From Candidatus Heimdallarchaeota archaeon (GTDB lineage Archaea > Asgardarchaeota > Heimdallarchaeia > Heimdallarchaeales > Kariarchaeaceae), in NCBI GenBank assembly GCA_026702845.1, contig JADCLS010000029.1, positions 1 through 17,172 on the forward strand: 17,172 bases of DNA, in the 5' to 3' direction. Position 1 is the stretch's first letter; each line of letters starts with the position of its first letter. Below the pieces are notes generated by a model, which was given only the letters and a program-made list of their open reading frames with translations, ran no database searches and had not been told where the DNA came from. Position numbers and translations under genes: made by a program. Positions 6,289-13,771 of the stretch are shown here, one piece after another.

Positions 6289-7092
6289 ATGATTGACATT
6301 TCTATGGTATTTGATATTCCCAATTATGTAAGCTTGCCATTTGAGATCGGTGTGGCCATCCTAATCCTCTATCTGGACAGACAGGAGAAGAAACGTGAGA
6401 AAGTCAGGCAGCAAAAGGAATTCGAGTACAACCAAAAACAGCAACAGAGATTCAGCAATTTTGTCAAGGAAACTTCTAAGAGTCAACTTTTCCTGCTGGA
6501 AGCCATCCTTGAGTCTCTGGATCCGGTGAAGGCCCAGGCATTCAAGAAGTTGATTCAGACCAAGTATAGTGAGGAGATCCAGAATGATATGAATGAGCTG
6601 GAACAGCTGATCAATCGACGTATTTCTGCCACAGATACTGAGGATTTGGATCCAGATGTGGATCAAGAGATCCAGCAGAAGATGGATGAGCTGGAGGCAT
6701 CACGAGCCATAACCAAGTCATTATTCTCAGATAAGATTACTGATAGCATTGGGAATATAACCAAGAGCACACTGGTCATTGTTGATGAGCTGAATCCTGA
6801 AAAGGTACTTAATCATCCTGAAAAACTCTTCGATAAAAATGTCATTAAAAATAAATTACTAGAGTTGCAGAAAACCATTGAACAACAGAAACTTGAGGTT
6901 GTATCGGAATTTGCCAATATAGGTAAGGAGTTAGGTGAGGAGCTAGCTCTGGCCACAGGTGCAGGTAAAGAGGTAAAGGCAGAGAATATCAATGAATTTA
7001 TCAAACAAGTATTACCAAAGGAGATAGATATCAAAAAATTGATGGCAAAAAAGAAAAAAATGGATAAATCATCAGAGGAAGAGGAATCATAA
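6289..7092 (+). CDS. Membrane-anchored coiled-coil protein (267 residues)
   Basis: I take the start as ATG 6289 (267 residues). An in-frame TTG at 6250 would add 13 basic residues, and ATG 6304 would remove five. One hydrophobic segment near the N-terminus (about residues 14-29, VSLPFEIGVAILILYL) is followed by a very basic stretch (RQEKKREKVRQQK). After this comes a long Glu/Gln/Lys/Leu-rich region with heptad-like coiled coil to the end, finishing with KKKKMDKSSEEEES. This suggests a protein tethered to the membrane with a cytoplasmic rod. It is divergent from the MoxR-type gene and could be its membrane partner or target, which is inference from position. The last 6 bp overlap the end of the convergent phosphotransferase gene. 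Family not recognised. Confidence 0.75.
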   Translation: MIDISMVFDIPNYVSLPFEIGVAILILYLDRQEKKREKVRQQKEFEYNQKQQQRFSNFVKETSKSQLFLLEAILESLDPVKAQAFKKLIQTKYSEEIQNDMNELEQLINRRISATDTEDLDPDVDQEIQQKMDELEASRAITKSLFSDKITDSIGNITKSTLVIVDELNPEKVLNHPEKLFDKNVIKNKLLELQKTIEQQKLEVVSEFANIGKELGEELALATGAGKEVKAENINEFIKQVLPKEIDIKKLMAKKKKMDKSSEEEES

Positions 7093-8037
7093 AAATTGTT
7101 CTTTCCAGTATTGTAGCATAGCGATTGCATCATCAAAACCCTTGTTATTACCAGTCTCATCCTCCCCCTGTGTGTATCCTGTATTCAAGCGATAGGAGAA
7201 ATACAGAGCTTGGATGAGAAATCGCCACAGCAGCATATAGGGCCAATGGTCAAATTCATCTGTATTCATTGGAGAATATTGAAGATAGAGATCCCTGAAG
7301 AGGTTGAATTGTTCTCTGTTTTCCTCTTTATACAAGTTGGAATACATGAGAAATGTTCCCAGATCCTCAAGATAGTATCCATACCTTGTATTTATCAAAT
7401 CAATAATTGCTGTTACTTTATTATCCTTGAGCAGGAAATTTGCACCTGGGCCAAGATCACCATGAATAAAGCCATATGTGAGAGAGTTACAATCAAGATG
7501 ATCGTTCCAGTGATTCCATCTTTCAAGCATCTCGTGAACAAGGTCATCATCAGGAATATTCTCAAGAAGTATATCTGAGAATCCGAGACTTGGCTTATTG
7601 GGGACTGAACCTTTGAGATTTAGATCACTTGGGTTCAGTCTATGCAATGCAGAATGAAATCTGGCCAACCATTTTGTCATATCCTCCAGATACAGATCAT
7701 ACCGAGATGTATCCAGCTCTTCCTCACCTTCAACAAAATGATGCACACTGTATCCAGCCTCCCTAGGCAAATACTCAGGTGCAGCAAGTACATATTCACC
7801 ATCATTCATTTTCAGGGGGAGTGAAGTTGGAATACATTGTTCATGGAGGTATTCATAGATCTGTGAACCATTATGGATTGCATCTGGAGATGAGAAGATG
7901 ATCCGGAAGATATATTGTTTGCCATCACTTCTAAAGAACACATTATCACTCCCATGACAGGAAATCGTCTGAGCAAATTCTGGATTAGCTAGATCCCATT
8001 TGGTGATAAGTAAAGTCCTAATCTTTGATAGATCCAC
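7087..8037 (-). CDS. Aminoglycoside/choline kinase-fold (APH) phosphotransferase
   Basis: A 316-residue protein of the APH/choline kinase/homoserine kinase type II superfamily, which moves the gamma-phosphate of ATP to a small-molecule hydroxyl. The N-lobe has a nucleotide-loop region SDNVFF (30-35) and FRI (44-46). The catalytic loop, IHGDLGPGANFLL, is at 191-203 (Brenner-type HGDxxxxN). The metal-binding segment is IIDLINTRYGYYLEDLG at 211-227, where the usual D-F/W is D-L. The start is GTG 8037. A TATA box centred 27 nt before it supports a leaderless GTG, and the nearby ATG at 8039 is out of frame. It overlaps the convergent coiled-coil gene by 6 bp. The substrate cannot be told from sequence; resistance is not implied. 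Confidence 0.85.
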   Translation of the reverse strand: MDLSKIRTLLITKWDLANPEFAQTISCHGSDNVFFRSDGKQYIFRIIFSSPDAIHNGSQIYEYLHEQCIPTSLPLKMNDGEYVLAAPEYLPREAGYSVHHFVEGEEELDTSRYDLYLEDMTKWLARFHSALHRLNPSDLNLKGSVPNKPSLGFSDILLENIPDDDLVHEMLERWNHWNDHLDCNSLTYGFIHGDLGPGANFLLKDNKVTAIIDLINTRYGYYLEDLGTFLMYSNLYKEENREQFNLFRDLYLQYSPMNTDEFDHWPYMLLWRFLIQALYFSYRLNTGYTQGEDETGNNKGFDDAIAMLQYWKEQFL

Positions 8038-8057
8038 ATCATGAAGTAAACACGCAG

Positions 8058-8070
8058 TTATTTAATACTT
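8058..8070 (-). promoter_or_regulatory. TATA box of the APH-fold gene
   Basis: Minus-strand AGTATTAAATAAC, centred at about 8064, is 27 nt before the GTG start at 8037 and decides that start. Confidence 0.5.
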
Positions 8071-8139
8071 TACCAAGTGCACAATTTATTCACGATGACA
8101 TCCGAAAATCTAATATTGCAATCTGATTAAATTCTGATT

Positions 8140-8679
8140 ATGAAGCTCATCTTCATCTATGGTATGCCCGGATCTGGTAAATTGACCATTGCCAGAGCAT
8201 TACAACAACAGCTCAGGGATTACAAAATCTTCCATAATCAGATGACTGTGGATATAGTATCGGAATTTTTTGATTTCGCAACTCCTACTTGGACACGGTT
8301 GAATGCGGAGATGAGAAAAATGATTTTCAAAGCCTGTGCACAGGAAGGGATCAATCTCATCACCACACAAGTCTATGCCCATGATTATCCTGGAGAAGAT
8401 GAATATATTAGGAGCATCATCCAGCTCATAGAGGATCTAGGAGGAGAGGTTCATTTCATCCATCTAATCTGTGCTGATGAGATCATCTTTCAACGTATTC
8501 AGAATGAGGACAGGAAGAAGCACAAAAAGGTGAGCAAACCGGAAAGACTCAAAGAATCCATGACCAAGTGGGATATGAAGACAGAGATACATTTTGTTGA
8601 AAATCTTGAACTCGATACATCAATACTCTCTCCTCAAGATAGTGCGACAAGAATTACAAAATATTATTCATTGAAATAG
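8140..8679 (+). CDS. P-loop small-molecule kinase-like protein, GKLT type
   Basis: A 179-residue P-loop NTPase of the adenylate/shikimate-kinase-like class. Residues 1-16 are beta-1 and Walker A, FIYGMPGSGKLT. Leu follows the P-loop Lys where most families have Ser/Thr, with Thr one place later. This GKLT form, followed by FHNQMTVDIV at 31-40 (compare the FHN-x-LTVD motif), marks a known group of uncharacterised kinases usually annotated as AAA or shikimate kinase. A second strand and lid region follow (HFIHLICADEIIFQRIQNEDR) with an Arg-bearing motif. The start ATG 8140 has a weak TATA-like AATCTAATAT centred 28 nt upstream. It is followed after only 27 bp by the first GTPase-like gene on the same strand. 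The substrate is unknown; many relatives are thought to phosphorylate small molecules. Confidence 0.75.
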   Translation: MKLIFIYGMPGSGKLTIARALQQQLRDYKIFHNQMTVDIVSEFFDFATPTWTRLNAEMRKMIFKACAQEGINLITTQVYAHDYPGEDEYIRSIIQLIEDLGGEVHFIHLICADEIIFQRIQNEDRKKHKKVSKPERLKESMTKWDMKTEIHFVENLELDTSILSPQDSATRITKYYSLK

Positions 8680-8691
8680 TCAGTAGAATAC

Positions 8692-8701
8692 CTTAAATAT
8701 A
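8692..8701 (+). promoter_or_regulatory. TATA box of the first GTPase-like gene
   Basis: CTTAAATATA, centred at about 8697, is only 10 nt before ATG 8707 but 25 nt before an in-frame GTG at 8722. The leaderless pattern of the window would favour GTG 8722 as the true start. Confidence 0.45.
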
Positions 8702-8706
8702 ATGAT

Positions 8707-9225
8707 ATGCAATACTACTGCGTGGAGATCGATACTAATACTGCTACAAAGGAGATTTTTATTTCCAAAATTATCATCCTATCAAATTCCCAGAATAGTA
8801 TCCCTGATTGGAAGAGATTAACTGAAGATTATCAAGATAATTACCAGCGATTAGGTGTTGATTTCGGATATTATGCAGTTGAAAAAGATATGGCGATATT
8901 CAAATTTGGCTTGTGGATCTTCAATCCAGAAAAGGATATTGTATCTGTATTACTTCAGGGAACATCTGGAATTATCATTATTATCGATACTCTTCACCAC
9001 TATGATCTCAATTTCATGTTACTTACCTTACAGAAAGCAAGAATGGATGGATTTATCATACCAATTTACATTTATGGAGTTGGGGAGGACCATATACACC
9101 TCAATAGTGATGGTTTCAGGATACATAATATGAGTGGTACAATTGATGAAGACACTTTCATTGATCGTTACATTGAGGATAATTTGCAACTACTCAAAGA
9201 GATCAAACAGAATCAACAGAATTAA
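8707..9225 (+). CDS. Degenerate Ras-like GTPase (pseudo-GTPase) 1
   Basis: The 172-residue product follows the strand/motif order of Ras-like GTPases but lacks their nucleotide-binding residues. Strand beta-1 ISKIIIL leads into SNSQNSIPDW (residues 26-35) in place of the P-loop GxxxxGKS/T. LGVDF at 49-53 matches the switch-I signature of the intact GTPase at 15618. LWIFNPE (69-75) stands where WDxAGxE should be. GIIIIID (88-94) matches the hydrophobic strand 'gAIIVYS', and YIYGVGED (121-128) replaces NKxD. It shares LSNS and WxxNP with the next gene. Such proteins are likely to act as scaffolds or regulators and not as switches; this is inference. The start is uncertain: ATG 8707 was used, with GTG 8722 favoured by the promoter. 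It may not be a GTPase descendant if structure disagrees. Confidence 0.6.
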   Translation: MQYYCVEIDTNTATKEIFISKIIILSNSQNSIPDWKRLTEDYQDNYQRLGVDFGYYAVEKDMAIFKFGLWIFNPEKDIVSVLLQGTSGIIIIIDTLHHYDLNFMLLTLQKARMDGFIIPIYIYGVGEDHIHLNSDGFRIHNMSGTIDEDTFIDRYIEDNLQLLKEIKQNQQN

Positions 9226-9307
9226 ATCTGAATGATGGCATAATACTATATAGAATCCAGTCAGTAGCAGTATTTTTCAGATAAAATATGTATCCATCCA
9301 AGAAAAG

Positions 9308-9317
9308 CTTTTATTTG
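9308..9317 (+). promoter_or_regulatory. TATA box of the second GTPase-like gene
   Basis: CTTTTATTTG, centred at about 9312, is 25 nt before ATG 9337, the leaderless spacing. Confidence 0.4.
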
Positions 9318-9336
9318 AATCAACACACCCGTATTT

Positions 9337-9837
9337 ATGATTGAGCAGGATAAATTCATAATTAAAATCTCAGTCCTATCTAATAGTAGGGATCTGATTG
9401 ATAAGTACAAGACAAGTATATTTGAACAAGGAAGTATGAATACCCTTGGTGTTGATTTTTCAATTATCACTGGAACATTTGATAATTTAAACATAGAGGC
9501 ACAGGTATGGTATATTAATCCAGATCTTAAATTCAAAGGGAGATTTTTGATGAATTCATCTGCTTATGTTTTCCTTCTGGATACCACAGAATATGATCAT
9601 ATGCAAGCACTCCCTACACTATTAAAAAATGCAAATACTGCGGGTTATACCAATATTCCATTCACCGTATTCACATTCGGGGATAAGGAAGTACCCGAAT
9701 TTAATACGAAATTATGGGCCAATTACGATATGCAAATGATATCAGAGGAACCTAATTGGAATAGCTACTTAGATAAACTTACCACGGAGTATGCAGAATA
9801 CCTCCAACAAGTAATAGATAAAGCAAGAGCTGAATGA
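9337..9837 (+). CDS. Degenerate Ras-like GTPase (pseudo-GTPase) 2
   Basis: A 166-residue paralogue of the preceding gene. Strand beta-1 FIIKISVL is followed by SNSRDLIDKYKTSIF (residues 15-29). This region has a KTS echo of the P-loop end but none of the glycines. TLGVDFSII (36-44) is nearly identical to switch I of the intact GTPase (TLGVDFSTV). VWYINPD (57-63) replaces WDLAGKS, and AYVFLLD (76-82) matches the strand before the alpha-3 region. FTFGDKE (112-118) sits where NKxD is expected. The protein ends in a basic/acidic helix with no Cys for lipidation. Of the pair it keeps the most Ras-like character, which supports descent from the same GTPase family. It lies 111 bp after its paralogue with its own TATA box, so the two may be separately expressed. 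Confidence 0.65.
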   Translation: MIEQDKFIIKISVLSNSRDLIDKYKTSIFEQGSMNTLGVDFSIITGTFDNLNIEAQVWYINPDLKFKGRFLMNSSAYVFLLDTTEYDHMQALPTLLKNANTAGYTNIPFTVFTFGDKEVPEFNTKLWANYDMQMISEEPNWNSYLDKLTTEYAEYLQQVIDKARAE

Positions 9838-9848
9838 GTACATACCAT

Positions 9849-9859
9849 AGATTTATCTT
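9849..9859 (+). promoter_or_regulatory. TATA box of the methyltransferase gene
   Basis: AGATTTATCTT, centred at about 9854, is 27 nt before ATG 9881. Confidence 0.4.
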
Positions 9860-9880
9860 TCTACTCACCTATGATGGAGT

Positions 9881-10624
9881 ATGGATATGTGGAAATATTT
9901 TGACATCACCCATCGGTTTCATACACTGATGAATGCACTAAGCAAGGATCGGGTATATGAGCTCATAGAGTACCTCAATATTAAAGAAGGATCCAAAGTT
10001 CTGGATCTAGGATCAGGTAAGGGAGAATTTCTTTTCATGCTGGCGGAGAAGGCAGCAATTGAGGGTGTAGGTGTAGATAAATCACCGTATGCTCATAGAG
10101 AGGCGATAGAGAGAATGAAGGAACGAAAGTTAAAGGGTCATATTACATTCGTTGAAAATGATGGGAGAACTTATCTGAAGGATAACAAACAGAATTTTGA
10201 TATCACCATGTGTGTTGGTGCTTCATGGATATTTGATGGATACCAGGGCACACTTGAGGCAATGATGGAGATCACCAAACACCATGGGTTAATAATTATT
10301 GGTGAACCTTACTGGAAAGCAGAGCCTTCAGAGGATTACTTAACAAGAACTGGGATGAAAGAGGAGGAGTACTCATCCCTTTCAGGAAATGTGGAAATAG
10401 CCATGGATTTGGGATTAAGACCTGTGTATACACTTATCAGCAGTCTAGAGGATTGGGACAGATACGAGCTTCTTTACTGGTTGGGAGTGGATAATCATCT
10501 GCAAAAATACCCAGATGATGAGGATAATGAAGAATTACAGAAAAGATCCAATGAGGAGAGGATGCAATATCTCGAAGAGGGAAGAGAAATCTTTGGATGG
10601 GCACTGTATGTATTCAGAACCTAA
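9881..10624 (+). CDS. Class I SAM-dependent methyltransferase
   Basis: A 247-residue Rossmann-fold methyltransferase. The N-terminus DITHRFHTLMNALS precedes the domain. Motif I is KVLDLGSGKGEF (residues 39-50). Motif II ends in the acidic GVGVDKS (62-68, D66 probably binds the ribose). Motif III/IV is NFDITMCVGASWIF, and motif V/VI is GLIIIGEPYW. The C-terminal half (SLEDWDRYELLYW) is a family-specific cap. Its layout resembles the UbiE/Methyltransf_25 group acting on small molecules; no protein or RNA substrate can be assigned. ATG 9881 is chosen because it lies 27 nt from a TATA box; the ATGs at 9871/9874 are out of frame. It is the last of four same-strand genes with the P-loop kinase and the two GTPase-like genes. 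Confidence 0.85.
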   Translation: MDMWKYFDITHRFHTLMNALSKDRVYELIEYLNIKEGSKVLDLGSGKGEFLFMLAEKAAIEGVGVDKSPYAHREAIERMKERKLKGHITFVENDGRTYLKDNKQNFDITMCVGASWIFDGYQGTLEAMMEITKHHGLIIIGEPYWKAEPSEDYLTRTGMKEEEYSSLSGNVEIAMDLGLRPVYTLISSLEDWDRYELLYWLGVDNHLQKYPDDEDNEELQKRSNEERMQYLEEGREIFGWALYVFRT

Positions 10625-10932
10625 GTACTAAGCCCAAGTTCGCGACGCAAATCAATTGTATGGAATTAATCGAGGAGATGGTCTTCCTTTTAGTCGCACC
10701 GTGAGATCTTTTAAAGAAATCTCATGTGAGTAATTTTGGTACTGAAAAGTGGTTCATATGATTCAGCAGTTTAATAAAATTTGTATCAGCTTGTATCTTC
10801 AAGGAAGTAGAAGAGTAGTCCAAAAGAGAATTCAATTGGATAGAGGTGTCATCATCTCACCAAAGCGTGATGTATTTCACTGCTTGAAGAAATTAATACT
10901 ATTTTCAAGATGATCATCAGCTGCATTAATAT
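10625..10932. other. Convergent intergenic region without a visible gene
   Basis: This lies between the ends of the methyltransferase and the TPR membrane protein genes. All frames are broken by stops and no tRNA-like or repeat pattern is seen. The only structure is a modest inverted repeat, TGAGAT at 10702-10707 with ATCTCA at 10719-10724 (11-nt loop). It could lie in the 3' end of the methyltransferase message. Confidence 0.4.
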
Positions 10933-12681
10933 TCATTGCTTCAAAAAAAGATCTGGAGAAATATTTAATACCTGATTTATTGAGATAATGAGAGTTTCAT
11001 CATTGCCATATATTTGTAATAGCTCTGTGAGTAAGGAACCGAGTAGAGTATCCCTGTCAATCTCCTTTATTTGCTGGACTAGTTTTTCAGGATCTTGTCT
11101 GGGAGACTTGAAGATGTTCATTAATGGTTTATTTGTAACAGAAGTGATAAAAAAAGCTTGTGATAGACAAAACAGAGCATCTTCATAGCGATTTTGAGTA
11201 TTATACATCAATCCCAGCCTCATCCAGGCATCTGCATTCTTGATCTCTTTATTCAGACTTTGTCTAAACTGATGTGCAGCTTCAGTATGCTGATCCCTAT
11301 GAGAATGTATTAATCCTAAATAAAAGTAAACATTGTAATTATTTTTCGTATGGGTGTTTTGTAGCAATTCTCGCAGATTCTTCTCAACTAGTTCGTAGTT
11401 TCTCTCGAGCATGTGTTTAATCACCCAGAAAGTCCATCCAGTAATATCCCTCTGCTCTTTATACCCAAACTTGGCTATATCATAGATCTCATACTCCTCC
11501 TTGATATCCCTGAAAATCCTGATGATCATGATCAGAATAATCGGTGACTCGACCAATTTGAGTGCTTGAGGAATATGACTGAATCCAATACCAAGATCAG
11601 TAGATTCAGCCTTAAGTATCCCCCCAATGGACAATATTACCAAGTAGAGAACAAAACTGATAAAAACAAGGATGATACCCCTCATTTCCTTTGACTTATA
11701 CATACGTAAACTAATTTCCTGTTTCATTCTATCACTTTGTGAGCTGAATTGATTCCAGTCAAATCTGCTTAAAATATCATAAATTTCTGAATTCAGCGTC
11801 AATTCCAGAAAACTACCTGGTTGTATGGCCATTGAAATCAATGGACCAATCATGAGAATGAATATTATGACGAGATGAATGTATTCTGGAAGTACACTCT
11901 GAACATATATCCCGATAATACCACCTCGCTCCTGTACTGGAACAGGAAGTAGTACTGAAATAACTGAATTAAGTGCCATAATCGGTGCAAGCAAAGCGAG
12001 TATGAGAGCAATTCCGGAGATAACACGTTCAATACCTCCAAAAAATCCCTTTCGTATAGATGTACCCTCAATATAATCCCAACCTAATACTCTGAAGTAC
12101 TGACGAATCATGAAAACAACAAAGAATTTTCCTGCGAACCATGCAGAAATGAATGCAGGAATACTAATCAAACCGACGACAATAATTCCAAGCAATGGCA
12201 GTCGGAAATACAAGTAGCTGATAATGAGTGCCAAGAGCACAAAACTGAGAAGTAACAGTGATAGTTTGGATCGAGTCATATTCTCGATAGAATAGGGATA
12301 ATCAATATGGTCTGTGATGAGAATAATTGGGATAATAGCTAGAGCTGATGCAGAAATCAATAGCCAGATCAATAATGGTAGTTCATAATCTGTACTTTGT
12401 AGGTTAAAATAGTTGGCGTATGCAATACTAAGTGATAGTAATATCCCAAATATCCCCCATGAAATGGATAAAGGTGTTACTAATGTAAATAACCTACCGT
12501 AGACATTTTTTACCTTACCTAGCAAATGAAGATTGGTCAAATCACCGATATCAGCTGAATTTCCTGCATTGAATATATATTTTGATTTTAGAATTCGTAT
12601 CTGATTGAAGATAAATCCCAGTACAAGGCTAAAAACTGCAAATACGAGTAGCCAAAGTTGACTGGAAAAACCAGGATCCAT
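10933..12681 (-). CDS. Polytopic membrane protein with C-terminal TPRs
   Basis: This is a 582-residue protein from ATG 12681; a TTG three codons earlier is possible but lies too near the TATA box. The first 350 or so residues contain about eight hydrophobic segments, for example LWLLVFAVFSLVLGFIF near the N-terminus, LPLLIWLLISASALAIIPII, LGIIVVGLISIPAFISAWF and HLVIIFILMIGPLISM. A soluble C-terminal part holds at least two tetratricopeptide repeats at about residues 449-512 (VYFYLGLIHSHRDQHTEAA and AWMRLGLMYNTQNRYEDAL). TPRs bind partner proteins, so this may be a membrane scaffold or receptor. No enzymatic motif is seen and the membrane part is not a known family to me. Its promoter has a TATA box centred 25 nt upstream, with a palindrome next to it. 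Confidence 0.8.
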   Translation of the reverse strand: MDPGFSSQLWLLVFAVFSLVLGFIFNQIRILKSKYIFNAGNSADIGDLTNLHLLGKVKNVYGRLFTLVTPLSISWGIFGILLSLSIAYANYFNLQSTDYELPLLIWLLISASALAIIPIILITDHIDYPYSIENMTRSKLSLLLLSFVLLALIISYLYFRLPLLGIIVVGLISIPAFISAWFAGKFFVVFMIRQYFRVLGWDYIEGTSIRKGFFGGIERVISGIALILALLAPIMALNSVISVLLPVPVQERGGIIGIYVQSVLPEYIHLVIIFILMIGPLISMAIQPGSFLELTLNSEIYDILSRFDWNQFSSQSDRMKQEISLRMYKSKEMRGIILVFISFVLYLVILSIGGILKAESTDLGIGFSHIPQALKLVESPIILIMIIRIFRDIKEEYEIYDIAKFGYKEQRDITGWTFWVIKHMLERNYELVEKNLRELLQNTHTKNNYNVYFYLGLIHSHRDQHTEAAHQFRQSLNKEIKNADAWMRLGLMYNTQNRYEDALFCLSQAFFITSVTNKPLMNIFKSPRQDPEKLVQQIKEIDRDTLLGSLLTELLQIYGNDETLIISINQVLNISPDLFLKQ

Positions 12682-12699
12682 TATATACAATAACTAGTA

Positions 12700-12711
12700 G
12701 ATATATTATTT
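12700..12711 (-). promoter_or_regulatory. TATA box of the TPR membrane protein gene
   Basis: Minus-strand AATAATATATCT, centred at about 12706, is 25 nt before ATG 12681. Confidence 0.45.
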
Positions 12712-12720
12712 CCTTTCTAA

Positions 12721-12735
12721 TTTGAATAATTCAAA
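12721..12735. promoter_or_regulatory. Perfect palindrome upstream of the TATA box
   Basis: TTTGAATAATTCAAA has 7-bp arms around one base and sits about ten bases upstream of the TATA box, near the TFB-recognition element. This is a plausible place for a regulator. Its half site TTGAA is shared with the histone-leader palindrome, but with different spacing. Confidence 0.35.
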
Positions 12736-12965
12736 AGTATAATTTCTATTGATTAACTATCCCTGAATGTATCCAATAAATTATTTCTAGAGGTAATAAA
12801 ATGATTAATTATTTTGATGGAGGATGGAAAAAACACTAGAGAAATTTACTGTAATATCCTCTATCATCCTAATGGAGATCATTCGATGGACAGTACTGTT
12901 AATACTAATACCTATAACCAGGAGTACTCACAAAAAGAGCTGATTTCAAATTCCAATTCCAAATT
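12736..12965. other. Intergenic region with a displaced gene-end fragment
   Basis: Apart from the 26-bp repeat copy at 12923-12948 this stretch shows no gene. A frame at 12814-13062 on the plus strand overlaps the hydrolase gene and has Asn/Ser/Thr-rich, non-protein-like content. Confidence 0.35.
12923..12948 (+). repeat. 26-bp exact direct repeat, copy in the intergenic region
   Basis: Starts AGTACTCACAAAAAGAGC and is identical over 26 bp to 13832-13857, which is coding sequence near the 3' end of the four-helix membrane protein gene. In the matching minus frame it still encodes LKSALFVST, but a stop follows after a few codons. Confidence 0.6.
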
Positions 12966-13697
12966 TCAAATCGATATAGAGTTGATGAATGCAACTGATA
13001 CTTCTACTATCTGTTCATGTTGCTCTTCTCTAGAAATGCTAGGTTCTCCATCTCCTTTCTGAAGGCCATAATATCCAAATTGTGCATGAGTTCCCCCCGT
13101 AATCAAAACGTATTCGGTATCCTCAGGTAGTAAATATTTACTTGATTCAACAGAATCATAGGTAAGATCCTCACTACCATAAATGGATAATACGTTTACA
13201 TCCTTTTCTGAGAAATCATTGTTTGAGGATGGATATGATGAGTAGAGGATCAAATTTTGGATGACTGAGGGATGTTCATACACAAATTGAGATGCGGCAG
13301 ATCCACCGAGTGAATGACCAGAAATGATCCAAGTCTCTATTTCATAGGATTCCATAATATCTGCTGCGATATTGAGGGAAAAGAAGGCAAGATTAAGTGT
13401 CATTTCGGGTACTATTACCAATATTCCCTCAGCAGCTATTAAATGTGCCAAAGGTGCATATGCCCTAAAATCAACCTTTCCTCCTGGATATAAAATCAAT
13501 CCCCTGGTCAAATCGACATTTTTAGGATGAAACTCTAACCACTCACCACTCTTCACCTCAACCTTATCCGAGTTTTCCAGATAGATCAGTGCCTCATCCA
13601 TAGGTCCACTAGCATCATTCGCCCAAAATATGAAACTGCTGGAAGAAACTAGTAATATGGCTATAAATATGAAAATGATTGATCTAAGTTTGTTCAT
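12966..13697 (-). CDS. Membrane-anchored alpha/beta hydrolase
   Basis: A 243-residue alpha/beta hydrolase of the Abhydrolase_5 (PF12695) type. Residues 1-25 form an N-terminal membrane anchor or signal sequence (LRSIIFIFIAILLVSSSSFIFW), so the enzyme domain probably faces outward. The domain opens with GLILYPGGKVDFRAYAPLA (66-84), typical of this family. The nucleophile elbow is GHSLGG (127-132, Ser129). The acid is Asp177 in YGSEDLT and the base His204 in GGTHAQFGYYG, both in family-typical motifs followed by ISREEQ. The full catalytic triad is present, so it should be active on an ester or similar bond; the substrate is unknown. The start is ATG 13697; AT-rich sequence at 13706-13730 is ambiguous as to the TATA box. 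Confidence 0.9.
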   Translation of the reverse strand: MNKLRSIIFIFIAILLVSSSSFIFWANDASGPMDEALIYLENSDKVEVKSGEWLEFHPKNVDLTRGLILYPGGKVDFRAYAPLAHLIAAEGILVIVPEMTLNLAFFSLNIAADIMESYEIETWIISGHSLGGSAASQFVYEHPSVIQNLILYSSYPSSNNDFSEKDVNVLSIYGSEDLTYDSVESSKYLLPEDTEYVLITGGTHAQFGYYGLQKGDGEPSISREEQHEQIVEVSVAFINSISI

Positions 13698-13771
13698 GAA
13701 GTAATAATTAATTTATGACCTTTAATATTATCGATATATCCAAAGCAAGAAGAGGAGATTGGATAGATTTC

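Noticed and set aside
7210..7824. Plus-strand frames opposite the APH-fold gene
   Set aside because: Antisense shadows; the minus frame has the HGDxxxxN motif and a well-placed promoter.
7087..8037. Antibiotic-resistance role for the APH-fold protein
   Set aside because: The fold covers many metabolic kinases; nothing in the sequence or neighbours points to an aminoglycoside substrate.
12814..13062. Plus-strand 82-codon frame overlapping the hydrolase gene
   Set aside because: Asn/Ser/Thr/Cys-rich, low-quality sequence, no promoter, and its last third is antisense to a well-supported enzyme.
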